Assembly: GCF_014748335.1 (NCBI RefSeq)
Contig: NZ_JAAVIY010000004.1
Location: 124,001-188,000 of the forward strand
DNA length: 64,000 nt
Direction: 5' to 3'
DNA from: Flavobacterium selenitireducens
Lineage (GTDB): Bacteria > Bacteroidota > Bacteroidia > Flavobacteriales > Flavobacteriaceae
Part shown: one piece after another, positions 44,716 to 53,400 of the stretch
Numbering within the stretch: position 1 is the stretch's first letter
How the letters are laid out: every line of letters starts with the position of its first letter
Notes under the pieces: generated by a model
The model's input: the letters and a program-made list of their open reading frames with translations, nothing else
Told to the model about the DNA's origin: nothing
The model's database searches: none
Translations under genes and position numbers: made by a program

Positions 44716-45150
44716 ATGAATTTGGTAAAAAAAACAAACGGACATTATTTTCCATCGGTTTTCGACGAACTGTTCCGCCCGGATTTCGGCGGACGCCAAA
44801 TGAATTTCAATGCGCCGGCAGTTCCGCCGGTGAACATCAAGGAAACGGAAGCTGCTTTCGAAGTCGAATTGTCGGCGCCCGGTAAGCAAAAGCAGGATTT
44901 CAACATCGAGATCGACAACGGTCTGCTGACGATCTCTTCTGAAATCAAGTCCGAAAACAACGTTGAGGAAGGCAAGTACACCCGTCGCGAATTTTCGTTC
45001 GCCTCGTTCAAGCGCTCGTTCACGCTGCCGGAATCGGTGAACGACTCCGAAATAAAGGCAGCCTATGAAGCAGGCGTACTTAAGATCTTCCTGCCTAAAA
45101 AAGATGAAGCACTCCCAAAAGCGAAGAGGGTTATTGAGGTTAATGATTGA
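44716..45150 (+). CDS. Hsp20 / alpha-crystallin family small heat-shock protein
   Basis: 144 residues with the alpha-crystallin core (about 35-130; IKETEAAFEVELSAPGKQKQ, DFNIEIDNGLLTISSEIKSE) ending with the C-terminal KIFLPKKD, where the I/V-X-I/V-type anchor would be. It binds unfolded proteins in the cytoplasm. No CIRCE or other heat-shock operator is obvious in the 195 bases upstream. Confidence 0.93.
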   Translation: MNLVKKTNGHYFPSVFDELFRPDFGGRQMNFNAPAVPPVNIKETEAAFEVELSAPGKQKQDFNIEIDNGLLTISSEIKSENNVEEGKYTRREFSFASFKRSFTLPESVNDSEIKAAYEAGVLKIFLPKKDEALPKAKRVIEVND

Positions 45151-45171
45151 TTGATTGTGAGTGTTTAGTGA

Positions 45172-45200
45172 GAAGGCGTCCTGAGAAGGGCGCTTTTTTA
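45172..45200 (+). terminator. rho-independent terminator of hsp20
   Basis: Stem AAGGCGTCC with GGGCGCTT and one bulge, followed by TTTTTT. Confidence 0.65.
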
Positions 45201-45262
45201 GTTTAAGGTTTGAAGTTTAAGGTTTAAAGTTTAAGGTTTGAAGTTTAAGGTTTGAAGTTTAA
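45201..45262 (+). repeat. 7-bp repeat tract
   Basis: Alternating GTTTAAG and GTTTGAA heptamers, about nine copies, directly before the glycosyltransferase promoter. Confidence 0.82.
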
Positions 45263-45309
45263 GTTGTGGTGTGTTGTCAACTTTGAACTTCAAACGTTGT
45301 ACAAACCAT

Positions 45310-45317
45310 TATCTTTG
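45310..45317 (+). promoter_or_regulatory. -7 motif immediately before the glycosyltransferase start
   Basis: TATCTTTG ends four bases before ATG 45322; candidate leaderless transcript. Confidence 0.7.
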
Positions 45318-45321
45318 CCGC

Positions 45322-46458
45322 ATGCAGCTTTCCGTCGTCATTTTAAACTACAACGTCCGCTATTTTCTGGAGCTCTGTCTGGCCTCAGTGCAAAAGGCCA
45401 TCGCCGGTATCGATGCCGAAATCATCGTGGTTGACAACAACTCTCCCGATGATTCCTGTGAAATGGTAAAAGCGCTTTTCCCGACGGTGACGCTCATCGA
45501 GAACAAAGAAAATGCAGGCTTTCCGAAAGGCAATAATGTCGGCGTTTCCGTGGCTAGGGGAGAGTTTATTTGTATTTTGAATCCTGATACGGTTGTAGCC
45601 GAAGATACGTTTGCCAAAATTCTCGCGTTTGCCGAATCGAAATCCAATTTGGGAATCGTGGGCTGCCGATTGATAGACGGAACAGGTAACTTTCTCCCGG
45701 AGAGCAAGCGCGGTGTTCCTACGCCGTTTACCGCTTTTGGGAAAGTCACTTCGCTTTACAAAGTGTTTCCGACGGTATTTGGAAAATATTACGCGCCCCA
45801 TCTCGCTGAGAACCAGTCCGGGGAAGTCGATATTTTGGTAGGAGCGTTTATGGTGATGAAGCGCGCCGACTATCTCTCATTGGGCGGGTTCGACGAAAAC
45901 TGTTTTATGTATTCCGACGATATCGATTTGTCATATACGATGCTCAAATCCGGGAAGCGGAATTTTTATTGCGCCGACACTACCGTCATTCATTTCAAAG
46001 GAGAAAGCACGGTTCGGGACGGGTTGTATATGAGGCGGTTTCGGGAAGCGATGAATTTTTTTTACCGCAAGCATTTCAGGGTTTCTCCCATATTCGACCT
46101 TTTCATGAAGGCTGGAGCGTTGCTGTTCTCGTTCAAAAAGAAGGTCGATGCAAAATCCGATATGACAAAACCTGAATTGTCCTGTGCGGTGCCGAACTTG
46201 CCCCAAACTTTGGAAAAGACTCAAAAATTGTTAGGAAAAAATGGGTTTCCCGAATGCGAAGCCGACGAAAAAAAACTAAATTCGTCACAATCAAAACGCA
46301 TTCGGTTCTGGTTGGACGCTGAGGAAATGAGCTTTGCAGACCTCATCGCGTTCATGCAAAGCCGCTCCAAACCAGGCAATACGTTTCGGATTATGTTGAA
46401 AAACGCGGCCGTAGGCAGTGATTCGAGCAATGACAGGGGCGAAATCCTGACATTCTAA
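45322..46458 (+). CDS. family 2 glycosyltransferase
   Basis: 378 residues from the ATG at 45322; the frame opens at 45271, but the -7 motif lies within that extension. It starts QLSVVILNYNVRYFLELCLA, with NILNPDT-type DxD region (CILNPDTVVAED) and the GGFDENCFMYSDDIDLSYTM acceptor motif. The C-terminal tail (about 270-378) is polar and lacks known domains. Such GT-A enzymes add sugars to envelope polysaccharide or lipid carriers. Acceptor and donor unknown. Confidence 0.9.
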   Translation: MQLSVVILNYNVRYFLELCLASVQKAIAGIDAEIIVVDNNSPDDSCEMVKALFPTVTLIENKENAGFPKGNNVGVSVARGEFICILNPDTVVAEDTFAKILAFAESKSNLGIVGCRLIDGTGNFLPESKRGVPTPFTAFGKVTSLYKVFPTVFGKYYAPHLAENQSGEVDILVGAFMVMKRADYLSLGGFDENCFMYSDDIDLSYTMLKSGKRNFYCADTTVIHFKGESTVRDGLYMRRFREAMNFFYRKHFRVSPIFDLFMKAGALLFSFKKKVDAKSDMTKPELSCAVPNLPQTLEKTQKLLGKNGFPECEADEKKLNSSQSKRIRFWLDAEEMSFADLIAFMQSRSKPGNTFRIMLKNAAVGSDSSNDRGEILTF

Positions 46459-46575
46459 AACCGATACGCGAAAACGATTGCATATCGTCTAAAAATTATT
46501 GTATTGTTATTGTAATCGGATATAAATCGGTAATTTCGCAAACAGATTTTAAATTATAGCGTTCAGCTTATCAAT

Positions 46576-48003
46576 ATGGCAAGATACGAACTCAAACTCC
46601 CTAAAATGGGAGAAAGTGTTGCGGAAGCGACGATCACCAACTGGCTAAAACAACCGGGCGACCACATCAGTACTGATGAGGCTGTGCTTGAAATAGCGAC
46701 CGATAAAGTCGACAGCGAAGTACCCAGCGAAGTTTCAGGAACGCTTGTCGAGCAACTTTTCCAGAAGGATGACGTCGTAAAAGTAGGGCAGACCGTCGCT
46801 ATCATTGAGGTTGAAGGTGGTGTCGTGGTCGATGCGCCGAGTATTCCCGCTGCCGAAATTTCACCGGCTCCGGAAGTGGCGGCCGCTGCGTCCGAAATTG
46901 AAAAAACCGTCGACAACGCCCGCCAGTTTACTGCAGCGCCCGTTTCGTCGGGAACGCCTCCAACAAAAGAAGAATACCATAATTCCGATAAGTTCTATTC
47001 GCCTCTCGTCAAGAATATAGCGCTTCAGGAAAATGTTTCCATGTCCGAGCTTGAAAATATTCCGGGCACGGGTGCCGAAGGGCGCGTTACCAAAAACGAT
47101 ATTCTGGCGTACGTAGCAAGTCGTAAAAATGCGCCTCAACAAGCCACTGCCCCTCAAACACCGATTTCTCAACCGACACAACCCGTCCAGCAGGCACCAG
47201 TCGAGGAGGCGCCAAAACCGGTTGCCGCTCCCCAAGCTGCCGCTTCGAACACTGCTGCACCTGCCCCGGCCAAAGTTCCGGTGTCAGTAAACGGGCAGGA
47301 CGAAATCGTGGAAATGGACCGCATGCGCAAGCTTATCTCCAAGTATATGGTCGAGTCGGTGCAAACATCGGCACACGTGCAATCGTTCATCGAAGTCGAT
47401 GTGACCAATATCTGGGACTGGCGCGAGAAAAACAAAGACAAGTTCGAGAAAAGGGAAGGCGAAAAGCTGACCTTCACGCCTATATTTATGGAAATCGTAG
47501 CCAAAGCGCTCAAAGATTTCCCGATGATGAATATTGCCGTCGATGGCGACTACATTATCAAGAAAAAGGCGATAAACCTTGGTATGGCGGCCGCTTTGCC
47601 TAGCGGAAACCTTATTGTTCCCGTAATCAAAAACGCCGATCAGCTCAACCTTCTCGGCATGGCCAAAGCCGTAAATGACCTGGGTGCGCGCGCTAAAGCG
47701 GGCAAACTCAAACCGGACGATACCCAAGGCGGAACCTATACGGTTACTAATGTGGGAACGTTCGGATCCGTTTTCGGGACGCCTATCATCAACCAGCCGC
47801 AGGTGGGAATTTTGGCACTCGGCGCGATTCGCAAAGTGCCGGCGGTAATTGAGACGCCCGAGGGTGACTTTATCGGAATCCGCAAAAAAATGTTCCTGTC
47901 ACACAGTTACGACCACCGTGTCGTAGATGGAGCGCTTGGCGGAAGCTTTGTGAAACGCGTAGCGGATTATATGGAAGCTTTCGACGAAAATCGCGACTTC
48001 TGA
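46576..48003 (+). CDS. 2-oxo acid dehydrogenase E2 (dihydrolipoyl acyltransferase)
   Basis: 475 residues: N-terminal lipoyl domain with lipoylated Lys44 in TDKVDSE, an Ala/Pro-rich linker (about 80-130 and 185-240), a peripheral-subunit (E3)-binding domain (SPLVKNIALQENVSM) and the C-terminal catalytic domain with SYDHRVVDGALGG. It is the core of a branched-chain, 2-oxoglutarate or pyruvate complex. A single lipoyl domain and the motif MGESVAEATI favour a branched-chain (BkdB-like) complex. E1 genes are not adjacent. Confidence 0.93.
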   Translation: MARYELKLPKMGESVAEATITNWLKQPGDHISTDEAVLEIATDKVDSEVPSEVSGTLVEQLFQKDDVVKVGQTVAIIEVEGGVVVDAPSIPAAEISPAPEVAAAASEIEKTVDNARQFTAAPVSSGTPPTKEEYHNSDKFYSPLVKNIALQENVSMSELENIPGTGAEGRVTKNDILAYVASRKNAPQQATAPQTPISQPTQPVQQAPVEEAPKPVAAPQAAASNTAAPAPAKVPVSVNGQDEIVEMDRMRKLISKYMVESVQTSAHVQSFIEVDVTNIWDWREKNKDKFEKREGEKLTFTPIFMEIVAKALKDFPMMNIAVDGDYIIKKKAINLGMAAALPSGNLIVPVIKNADQLNLLGMAKAVNDLGARAKAGKLKPDDTQGGTYTVTNVGTFGSVFGTPIINQPQVGILALGAIRKVPAVIETPEGDFIGIRKKMFLSHSYDHRVVDGALGGSFVKRVADYMEAFDENRDF

Positions 48004-48019
48004 TCTACAATAACGTACG

Positions 48020-48047
48020 AACCTCGGCAGCCACCGAGGTTTTTTTA
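48020..48047 (+). terminator. rho-independent terminator of the E2 gene
   Basis: Stem AACCTCGG with CCGAGGTT, followed by TTTTTT. Confidence 0.88.
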
Positions 48048-48050
48048 TGC

Positions 48051-48278
48051 CTATTTCTTTCGGGTGACGACCAGAAATGTCAATAAAATGATCATCGGGA
48101 CGGCGATTACGAACAGGCTTTTCAGGATCTTGAACATCAGCACGAAAACCGCCACAGCCAAAACCGAAAAGAAAAGAAACATCACGCCGCGCTGGGCTTT
48201 TGGCGGAAATAGTCTTCCGAAGACGAAGTTCGTCATCCAAATCAAAACCAGCAAAAGCAAGAGGATTGCGAGCGTCAT
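48051..48278 (-). CDS. small membrane protein
   Basis: 75 residues with two to three hydrophobic helices (MTLAILLLLLVLIWMTNFVF, GVMFLFFSVLAVAVFVLMF, LFVIAVPMIILLTFLVV) and a basic end. Function unknown. Convergent with the E2 gene across its terminator. Confidence 0.75.
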   Translation of the reverse strand: MTLAILLLLLVLIWMTNFVFGRLFPPKAQRGVMFLFFSVLAVAVFVLMFKILKSLFVIAVPMIILLTFLVVTRKK

Positions 48279-48427
48279 GTGTTATCTTTAGGTTTGGATG
48301 GCAGCGTGGTGTGTAAATGCAAATTTGCCCAAAAGTACCACAATTCCGCGCCGGCCTGGCGTCTGCCGACAGTAAATCTTGTGAAAATTCCTTCAATCGA
48401 TCACCGAGTGTGCGCTACAAAAAGCCC

Positions 48428-48435
48428 TATCTTTG
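48428..48435 (+). promoter_or_regulatory. -7 promoter motif of the exonuclease gene
   Basis: TATCTTTG, 17 bases before ATG 48453. Its location inside the longer open frame decides the start codon. Confidence 0.65.
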
Positions 48436-48452
48436 CGTTCCAACAATATTTT

Positions 48453-49226
48453 ATGGAACTAAAACTCACGCGTCCCATTTGTTTCTTCGATCTCGAGACT
48501 ACGGGAATCGATATCTGTAAAGACCGAATCGTCGAAATCTCCATACTCAAGGTATTTCCCAACGGCAACCGCGAAAGCAAGACCTGGCTCGTGAATCCTA
48601 CGATTCCGATTCCACCTTCATCGACGGCCGTCCACGGGATTTCCGATGAAAAAGTGGCTAACGAGCCTACGTTCAAGGAACTAGCGCCCCAGGTGTACGC
48701 GATGATCAAGGACAGCGACCTGGCGGGTTATAATTCCGATCGCTTCGACATTCCGTTGCTTGCGGAAGAATTGCTGCGTGTGGAATACGACTTCGATATG
48801 AAAAACCGGGTTTCGGTAGACGTACAGACTATTTTTCACAAGAAAGAGGAACGTACCCTGAGTGCCGCGTTGAAATTTTACTGCGGAAAAGCGCTCGAAA
48901 ACGCGCATTCTGCCGAGGCCGACACGACGGCGACGTACGAAATCCTCAAAGCGCAACTCGATCGTTATCCGGATCTGGAAAACGATATGAAGACGCTTTC
49001 GGAGTATACGACACGTAAAAAATCGGTCGACTTTGCCGGATTTATCGCCCTCGACGACAAAGGGCGCGAAATCTTTACTTTCGGAAAGCATAAAGGCGTG
49101 CTTGTCGACACGGTTTTCGATAACGAGCCCGGCTATTTCGGCTGGATACAAAACGCCGATTTTCCGTTGTACACGAAGAAGGTTTTGACGGCGATTAAGC
49201 TTAGGAGGTTGAACAATAAATTTTAA
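48453..49226 (+). CDS. DnaQ-like 3'-5' exonuclease
   Basis: 257 residues from the ATG at 48453. DEDDh exonuclease motifs: CFFDLETTGID (motif I), the second acidic site near GYNSDRFD (motif II) and NAHSAEADTTATYEIL (motif III). The C-terminal region (about 185-257; IFTFGKHKGVLVDTVFDNEP) is an extra domain of the kind found in putative quorum-sensing-regulated or DUF3820 proteins. Role: DNA or RNA 3' trimming or proofreading. Its stop merges into an octamer tract. Confidence 0.85.
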   Translation: MELKLTRPICFFDLETTGIDICKDRIVEISILKVFPNGNRESKTWLVNPTIPIPPSSTAVHGISDEKVANEPTFKELAPQVYAMIKDSDLAGYNSDRFDIPLLAEELLRVEYDFDMKNRVSVDVQTIFHKKEERTLSAALKFYCGKALENAHSAEADTTATYEILKAQLDRYPDLENDMKTLSEYTTRKKSVDFAGFIALDDKGREIFTFGKHKGVLVDTVFDNEPGYFGWIQNADFPLYTKKVLTAIKLRRLNNKF

Positions 49227-49529
49227 TTAGATAATTAGATAATTAGATAATTAGCGAATTAGCGAATGAAAAATGAAGTTAATTACAGCTAGTTGTTTCC
49301 GATTTGGAACAATAAGTTTAATTAGCGAATTAGTCAATTAGCAAATTATCGAATGGAAAATGAAGTCAATTACAGTTAGTTGTTTCCGATAATCAAAAAA
49401 TCATTTACCAAACATTTACTAAAGATCGAATTGCATTCGCTATTACCGCATTACCAATTGTCACAATTCGCTAATTGCCACGTTCGCTAATTATCACATT
49501 GAATCCGCTAATTACCACATTCGCTAATT
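49225..49529. repeat. octamer tracts and a 40-bp direct repeat
   Basis: Forward AATTAGAT/CG units start at the exonuclease stop, a 40-bp segment (GAATGAAAAATGAAGTTAAT continuing to TTTCCGAT) occurs at 49264-49303 and again at 49351-49390 with three mismatches, and inverse units (ATTCGCTAATTATCACATTG, etc.) run from about 49433 to the ATG at 49530. No gene fits here. Confidence 0.8.
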
Positions 49530-50141
49530 ATGAAAATCATCTGCATCGGTCGCAACTACGCCTCACACATAGCCGAACTCCAAAATGAGCGTCCGGACGA
49601 GCCGGTCATTTTCCTCAAACCGGATACGGCCGTTCTTCCAAAGCAATTTCCGTTTGTCATTCCCGAATTTACCGACGATGTGCACCATGAAGTAGAGCTC
49701 TTGGTCAAAATCAACAAGGTCGGTAAGTATATCGATGCGAGGTTTGCCCATAAATACTACGACGAGATCGGAATCGGCATTGATTTTACGGCCCGCGATG
49801 TGCAGCAAAAACTCAAAGACAAAGGTTTGCCCTGGGAAAAAGCAAAGGCTTTTGACGGTTCAGCGGTGATTGGCGACTTCTTGTCGAAAAAAGTTTTCAG
49901 TTCTCTTGAATCCATTACCTTTGAACTCACCAAAAACGGAAAAACCGTACAAAAAGGTGATTCTGCACACATGTTGTGGAAGATTGACGAGATAATTTCC
50001 TACGTTTCCCAATACTTCACGCTGCGCACCGGAGACATCATTTTTACGGGAACGCCCTCCGGGGTCGCAAAGGTAGCTTCGGGCGACGTGCTTGAAGGTT
50101 TTATTGAAGAAAAAAAACTATTCAGAATACAAATCAAGTAA
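49530..50141 (+). CDS. fumarylacetoacetate hydrolase family protein
   Basis: 203 residues. The FAH fold motifs are present: ICIGRNYASHIAEL, HHEVELLVKI, GIGIDFTARDVQ and GDIIFTGTPSGVAKV (acyl/carboxylate binding). This family includes oxaloacetate tautomerase/acylpyruvase-type enzymes cleaving a 2,4-diketo or acylpyruvate substrate with Mg2+. The start codon follows inverse octamer repeats directly. Its end overlaps the next ATG by one base (TAATG), so both are coupled. Confidence 0.88.
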   Translation: MKIICIGRNYASHIAELQNERPDEPVIFLKPDTAVLPKQFPFVIPEFTDDVHHEVELLVKINKVGKYIDARFAHKYYDEIGIGIDFTARDVQQKLKDKGLPWEKAKAFDGSAVIGDFLSKKVFSSLESITFELTKNGKTVQKGDSAHMLWKIDEIISYVSQYFTLRTGDIIFTGTPSGVAKVASGDVLEGFIEEKKLFRIQIK

Positions 50142-50488
50142 TGGCCCTACACTATAATTTAGCCAAAGTTCACGCACTTTCGGACAACGACGACGAATTC
50201 GTGATGCAAATCATCACTTTGTTCGTGACCGAGGTGCCTCAGGACGTGATGCAGATCAAACTCGGCATCAAAACCAAAGACCACAAGCTCGCTTACAGCT
50301 ACGCACACAAGATAAAACCGACGCTCGATTTGCTCGGCATGACCCAGGCATTCGAAGAAATTCTCGAGGTAGAGGCCTGGACAAAGCGCGAAGGCAAGCG
50401 AAAGGAAATTAACGATACGTTTGAGAGTATTGAAAATCAAGTGGATAAGGCGGTTAAGGAGCTGAAGAAGGATTTTGATCTTAATTAG
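50141..50488 (+). CDS. Hpt-domain phosphotransfer protein
   Basis: 115 residues, an all-helical protein with the phosphotransfer histidine His56 in the motif AHKIKPTLDLLGM. It should relay phosphate between a hybrid histidine kinase and a response regulator. No kinase or regulator is adjacent, so partner unknown. The stop codon TAG lies within the first octamer of the tract that follows. Confidence 0.85.
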   Translation: MALHYNLAKVHALSDNDDEFVMQIITLFVTEVPQDVMQIKLGIKTKDHKLAYSYAHKIKPTLDLLGMTQAFEEILEVEAWTKREGKRKEINDTFESIENQVDKAVKELKKDFDLN

Positions 50489-50830
50489 TCAATTAGTCAA
50501 TTAGTCAATTAGATGATTAGTCGATTAGATAATTAGTCAATTAGATGATTAGTCGATTAGATGATTGGTCGATTGAATGATTGGTCGATTGAATGATTGG
50601 TCGATTGAATGATTAGTCGATTGAATGATTAGTCGATTGATTGTTAGTCAATTGAATATTAGCGGATTGAATAATTGGTCGATTGAATATTAGTGGATTG
50701 AATGATTAGTCACTTAGATGATCAGACAATGGAATTGTGCCATTGTATCGATCGGTCTCCAATTATCTCATTATCTCAATTATCTAATAATCTCATTATC
50801 TCATTATCTAATTGTCTCCCATCGATTTGA
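50486..50830 (+). repeat. long octamer repeat tract
   Basis: The longest tract in the window. Successive unit types: AATTAGTC, then GATTAGTC / AATTAGAT, then GATTGGTC / GATTGAAT and AATATTAG variants, then (about 50757-50820) inverse-orientation ATTATCTC units. Gradual unit drift suggests replication slippage. It fills the 608-base gap before cinA together with a hairpin element. Confidence 0.88.
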
Positions 50831-50835
50831 AGCTA

Positions 50836-50971
50836 TTCCGGCTGTCCGCTGCAGCTTCTTTAAAAAATAAGGTTTTGCACGATTTTGCGCGAGCTTCCTT
50901 TGGTCGCTGCGCAAAATCGGCAAAACCTTTTATTTTTTCGCAAAAGGCTGCCTGCTTCCATCCGGGCTAGG
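50836..50971 (+). repeat. palindromic hairpin element, copy 2
   Basis: The clearest copy. Ends ATTCCGGCTGTCCGCT and TTCCATCCGGGCTAGG. Inner stem: ATAAGGTTTTGC with GCAAAACCTTTTAT, and CGATTTTGCGC with GCGCAAAATCG, closing on the loop GAGCTTCCTTTGGTCGCT. Confidence 0.85.
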
Positions 50972-51057
50972 CAATTAGCGAATTAGATAAATAGCGAATT
51001 AGCCAATGTGTGAACCTGCGAATTTTGTACCTTTGGGAACCACTTGTACGAGCGACC

Positions 51058-51095
51058 GTTCGCTAAATCGCTAATTGCCAAATTCGCTAATTCAA
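51058..51095 (-). repeat. octamer tract abutting the cinA start
   Basis: ATTCGCTAATT-type inverse units, with a forward tract at about 50971-51006. The last unit ends just before the TTG start at 51097. Confidence 0.75.
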
Positions 51096-51096
51096 A

Positions 51097-52356
51097 TTGA
51101 CCGCAACCATAATCACCATTGGCGATGAAATCCTCATCGGCCAAATCCTCGACACGAATTCACAGTATATCGCAAAGGCGTTCGACCGCATTGGTATTGA
51201 CGTTCGTGAAATGATCTCCATTTCGGACGATCGCGCCCAAATTCTCGACACGTTTTCTCGCTTGCAGGACAAGGTCGATTTCGTGATCATAACTGGCGGG
51301 CTCGGGCCCACGAAAGACGATATTACAAAAAAGACACTGGCCGATTATTTCGAAGACGATCTCGTCAGCGATCCAAAAGTCCTGGCGCACGTCGAACAGC
51401 TTTTCAGGAACTTTACCGGAACCGATAAGCCGTTGCTGCAAACCAATATCGACCAGGCCCTCGTGCCGTCCAAAGCCACGGTGTTGCACAACCAATACGG
51501 GACAGCTCCCGGAATCTGGCTCCAAAAAGGGAAAACCGTTTTTATTTCGATGCCTGGCGTTCCGTACGAAATGAAAGGATTGATCGATGAGATCGTCATC
51601 CCGAAGATTTCCCGGGATTACCAGCGCCCGTATATCATTCATCAAACCGTCATGACGTATGGCGTGGGTGAGAGCTTGCTGGCCGACAAGATTTCAGGTT
51701 GGGAAGACGCACTCCCGGGTTTCATCAAACTTGCTTATCTGCCATCGCCGGGGCGCGTCAGGTTGCGGCTTTCCGCCAGAGGAACCGACAAGTTCCAGCT
51801 CGAGCAAGCCCTGGCTGACAATATCGCAAAACTCACACAAATCCTGGGTCGCATCATCACCGGGTTTGACGAAGGAGAAACCATTGAAGCCGTACTGGGC
51901 CGCCAGCTCACACAGATAGGACAAACGCTGGCCACTGCCGAAAGTTGCACGGGCGGCAAGATCGCCCAGGTCATCACGTCGATTCCCGGATCTTCAAAAT
52001 ATTACAAAGGAAGCATCGTGAGTTATGCCAAAGAGGTCAAGCTTGAAACCCTGGGTGTATCCCAAAAGACCATTGACGAGCATTCCGTCGTGAGTGCCGA
52101 AGTAGCGACGGAAATGGCCCAAAACGTCCGCAACATACTCAAGACAGATTACGGGATAGCCGTCACGGGAAATGCCGGCCCGGCTTCGGACGACACAGAC
52201 GAGGAAATCGGAGTTGTATTCATTGCCGTAGCCACGCCCGAAAATACCGTAACGGAGCGCTTCAACTTTGGCCAGCCGCGTGAAAAAGTCATCGACAGGG
52301 CGGTAAATAAATCGCTCGAAATGTTGCAGAAAGAAATTTTAAAAAATGTCGGATAA
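51097..52356 (+). CDS. cinA: CinA family nicotinamide-nucleotide amidohydrolase, TTG start
   Basis: 419 residues. N-terminal MoCF-like domain ([20 protein letters not shown] and [12 protein letters not shown], about 1-170) and C-terminal PncC deamidase domain (about 255-419) with [15 protein letters not shown]. It recycles nicotinamide mononucleotide to nicotinic acid mononucleotide or acts as an ADP-ribose-linked enzyme. The codon at 51097 is TTG with no nearby ATG, and the leader is made of octamer repeat. Joins the NAD salvage genes at 38-41 kb in theme, though not in position. Confidence 0.92.
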   Translation: MTATIITIGDEILIGQILDTNSQYIAKAFDRIGIDVREMISISDDRAQILDTFSRLQDKVDFVIITGGLGPTKDDITKKTLADYFEDDLVSDPKVLAHVEQLFRNFTGTDKPLLQTNIDQALVPSKATVLHNQYGTAPGIWLQKGKTVFISMPGVPYEMKGLIDEIVIPKISRDYQRPYIIHQTVMTYGVGESLLADKISGWEDALPGFIKLAYLPSPGRVRLRLSARGTDKFQLEQALADNIAKLTQILGRIITGFDEGETIEAVLGRQLTQIGQTLATAESCTGGKIAQVITSIPGSSKYYKGSIVSYAKEVKLETLGVSQKTIDEHSVVSAEVATEMAQNVRNILKTDYGIAVTGNAGPASDDTDEEIGVVFIAVATPENTVTERFNFGQPREKVIDRAVNKSLEMLQKEILKNVG

Positions 52357-52360
52357 ATGT

Positions 52361-52391
52361 TTTGCGCAAACGTTTATTTTTCTTTTCTTTG
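52361..52391 (+). promoter_or_regulatory. promoter of the rpmB operon
   Basis: TTTG (52361-52364), a 19-bp spacer and TTTCTTTG (52384-52391); the -7 has one mismatch from TAnnTTTG. It is 38 bases before the rpmB start. Confidence 0.65.
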
Positions 52392-52429
52392 CACCCTGAT
52401 TTTGAATAACGACTAAAGAGAAAGCAATA

Positions 52430-52666
52430 ATGTCAAGAGTTTGTGACCTTACCGGTAAAAGAGCGATGGTTGGAAATAACGTTTCCCACGCTATGAACAA
52501 GACCAAGAGAAAGTTTGCGGTGAACCTCGTGAAAAAGCGCTTCTACCTTGCTGAGGAAGACAGATGGATCACGCTCCGCGTAGCTGCCTCTACTATCAAA
52601 ACAATTAACAAGAACGGGATTGCCGCTGTTTTGAAACAAGCAAAGGCGAACGGATTCATTAAGTAA
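52430..52666 (+). CDS. rpmB: 50S ribosomal protein L28
   Basis: 78 residues, starting [20 protein letters not shown] with the family motif [11 protein letters not shown]. Only one cysteine, so the zinc-free form. First of the rpmB-rpmG-DUF4295 transcript ahead of ftsY. Confidence 0.97.
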   Translation: MSRVCDLTGKRAMVGNNVSHAMNKTKRKFAVNLVKKRFYLAEEDRWITLRVAASTIKTINKNGIAAVLKQAKANGFIK

Positions 52667-52693
52667 TCTTTTCCCGAAAACCACTATAGCAAA

Positions 52694-52876
52694 ATGGCAA
52701 AAAAAGGCAACAGAATCCAAGTGATTTTAGAGTGTACTGAACACAAAGGGACTGGTCTTCCAGGAACTTCGCGTTACATCACGACCAAGAACAAAAAGAA
52801 CACTCCAGATCGTTTGGAGATCAAGAAATTCAACCCTGTTTTGAAAAGGGTAACCGTTCATAAAGAAATTAAATAA
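52694..52876 (+). CDS. rpmG: 50S ribosomal protein L33
   Basis: 60 residues ([40 protein letters not shown]). Only one cysteine remains in the region that binds zinc in C+ L33 proteins, so this is a C-minus form. It is 27 bases after rpmB. Confidence 0.96.
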   Translation: MAKKGNRIQVILECTEHKGTGLPGTSRYITTKNKKNTPDRLEIKKFNPVLKRVTVHKEIK

Positions 52877-52886
52877 CAGTTAAGTC

Positions 52887-53039
52887 ATGGCAAAGAAGAC
52901 CGTTGCAACCCTGCAAACTCAGTCAAAGAGATTATCAAAAGCCATCAAAATGGTGAAATCTCCAAAAACAGGCGCCTACACGTTCGTAGAGTCTATCATG
53001 GCTCCTGAACTTGTTGACGAGTTTTTGAAAAAGAAATAA
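52887..53039 (+). CDS. DUF4295 ribosome-associated protein
   Basis: 50 residues (MAKKTVATLQTQSKRLSKAI, then MVKSPKTGAYTFVESIMAPE and a KKK end), below usual length cutoffs but 10 bases from rpmG and ending just before a terminator. Its small basic character, position and family fit DUF4295. From memory, a protein of this group was seen as an extra large-subunit protein (bL38) in the Flavobacterium johnsoniae ribosome; treat that as unverified. Confidence 0.9.
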   Translation: MAKKTVATLQTQSKRLSKAIKMVKSPKTGAYTFVESIMAPELVDEFLKKK

Positions 53040-53058
53040 TTTGCTGAAAGGCAAATGG

Positions 53059-53091
53059 AAAAGCTGCTTCGATTGAAGTGGCTTTTTTTTT
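53059..53091 (+). terminator. rho-independent terminator
   Basis: Stem AAGCTGCTTC with GAAGTGGCTT followed by nine Ts. Ends the ribosomal protein transcript and implies a separate promoter for ftsY. Confidence 0.8.
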
Positions 53092-53185
53092 GGTGTAAAG
53101 CCTAAATTTTTTTGACACAAAGTACAATGGCACGAAGGCGTAAAGAAATTCTGCTTTCTCGATGAGAAGTTTTTATATTTGCAGC

Positions 53186-53272
53186 TAATCCGGCTTTTCG
53201 CTGCAGATGCTTGCCTTCACCCAACACAATTTATAAATTTGAGTGTGAGGTAATGGCTTTTAGTCCGGGCTA
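53186..53272 (+). repeat. palindromic hairpin element, shortened copy
   Basis: Ends AATCCGGCTTTTCGCTGCAG and TAGTCCGGGCTA match the other copies, but the centre is a different, shorter hairpin (TTGCCTTCAC ... GTGTGAGGTAA around AATTTATAAATT). Confidence 0.6.
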
Positions 53273-53275
53273 CAA

Positions 53276-53397
53276 TGAGTCAATTAGCGAATTAGCGAAT
53301 TAGCGAATTATATCGCGATCGCATTCACATTCGCTAATTGCTCCGCCCGTTCGGCAGAATGCCTCGGGTCGCTAATTAACTAATTCGCTAATTATCA
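53276..53397. repeat. octamer tracts abutting the ftsY start
   Basis: Forward AATTAGCG units (53278-53310) and inverse units (about 53326-53397; CTAATTCGCTAATTATCAAG) ending three bases before ATG 53401. The 53092-53185 stretch shows nothing else. Confidence 0.82.
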
Positions 53398-53400
53398 AGA

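Noticed and set aside
48279..48452. N-terminal extension of the exonuclease frame
   Set aside because: A -7 motif at 48428-48435 lies inside it, and motif I of the enzyme starts right after the ATG at 48453.
50486..50830. CRISPR array candidate
   Set aside because: Units are 8 bp, contiguous, and lack spacers and cas genes; this is a simple tandem repeat.
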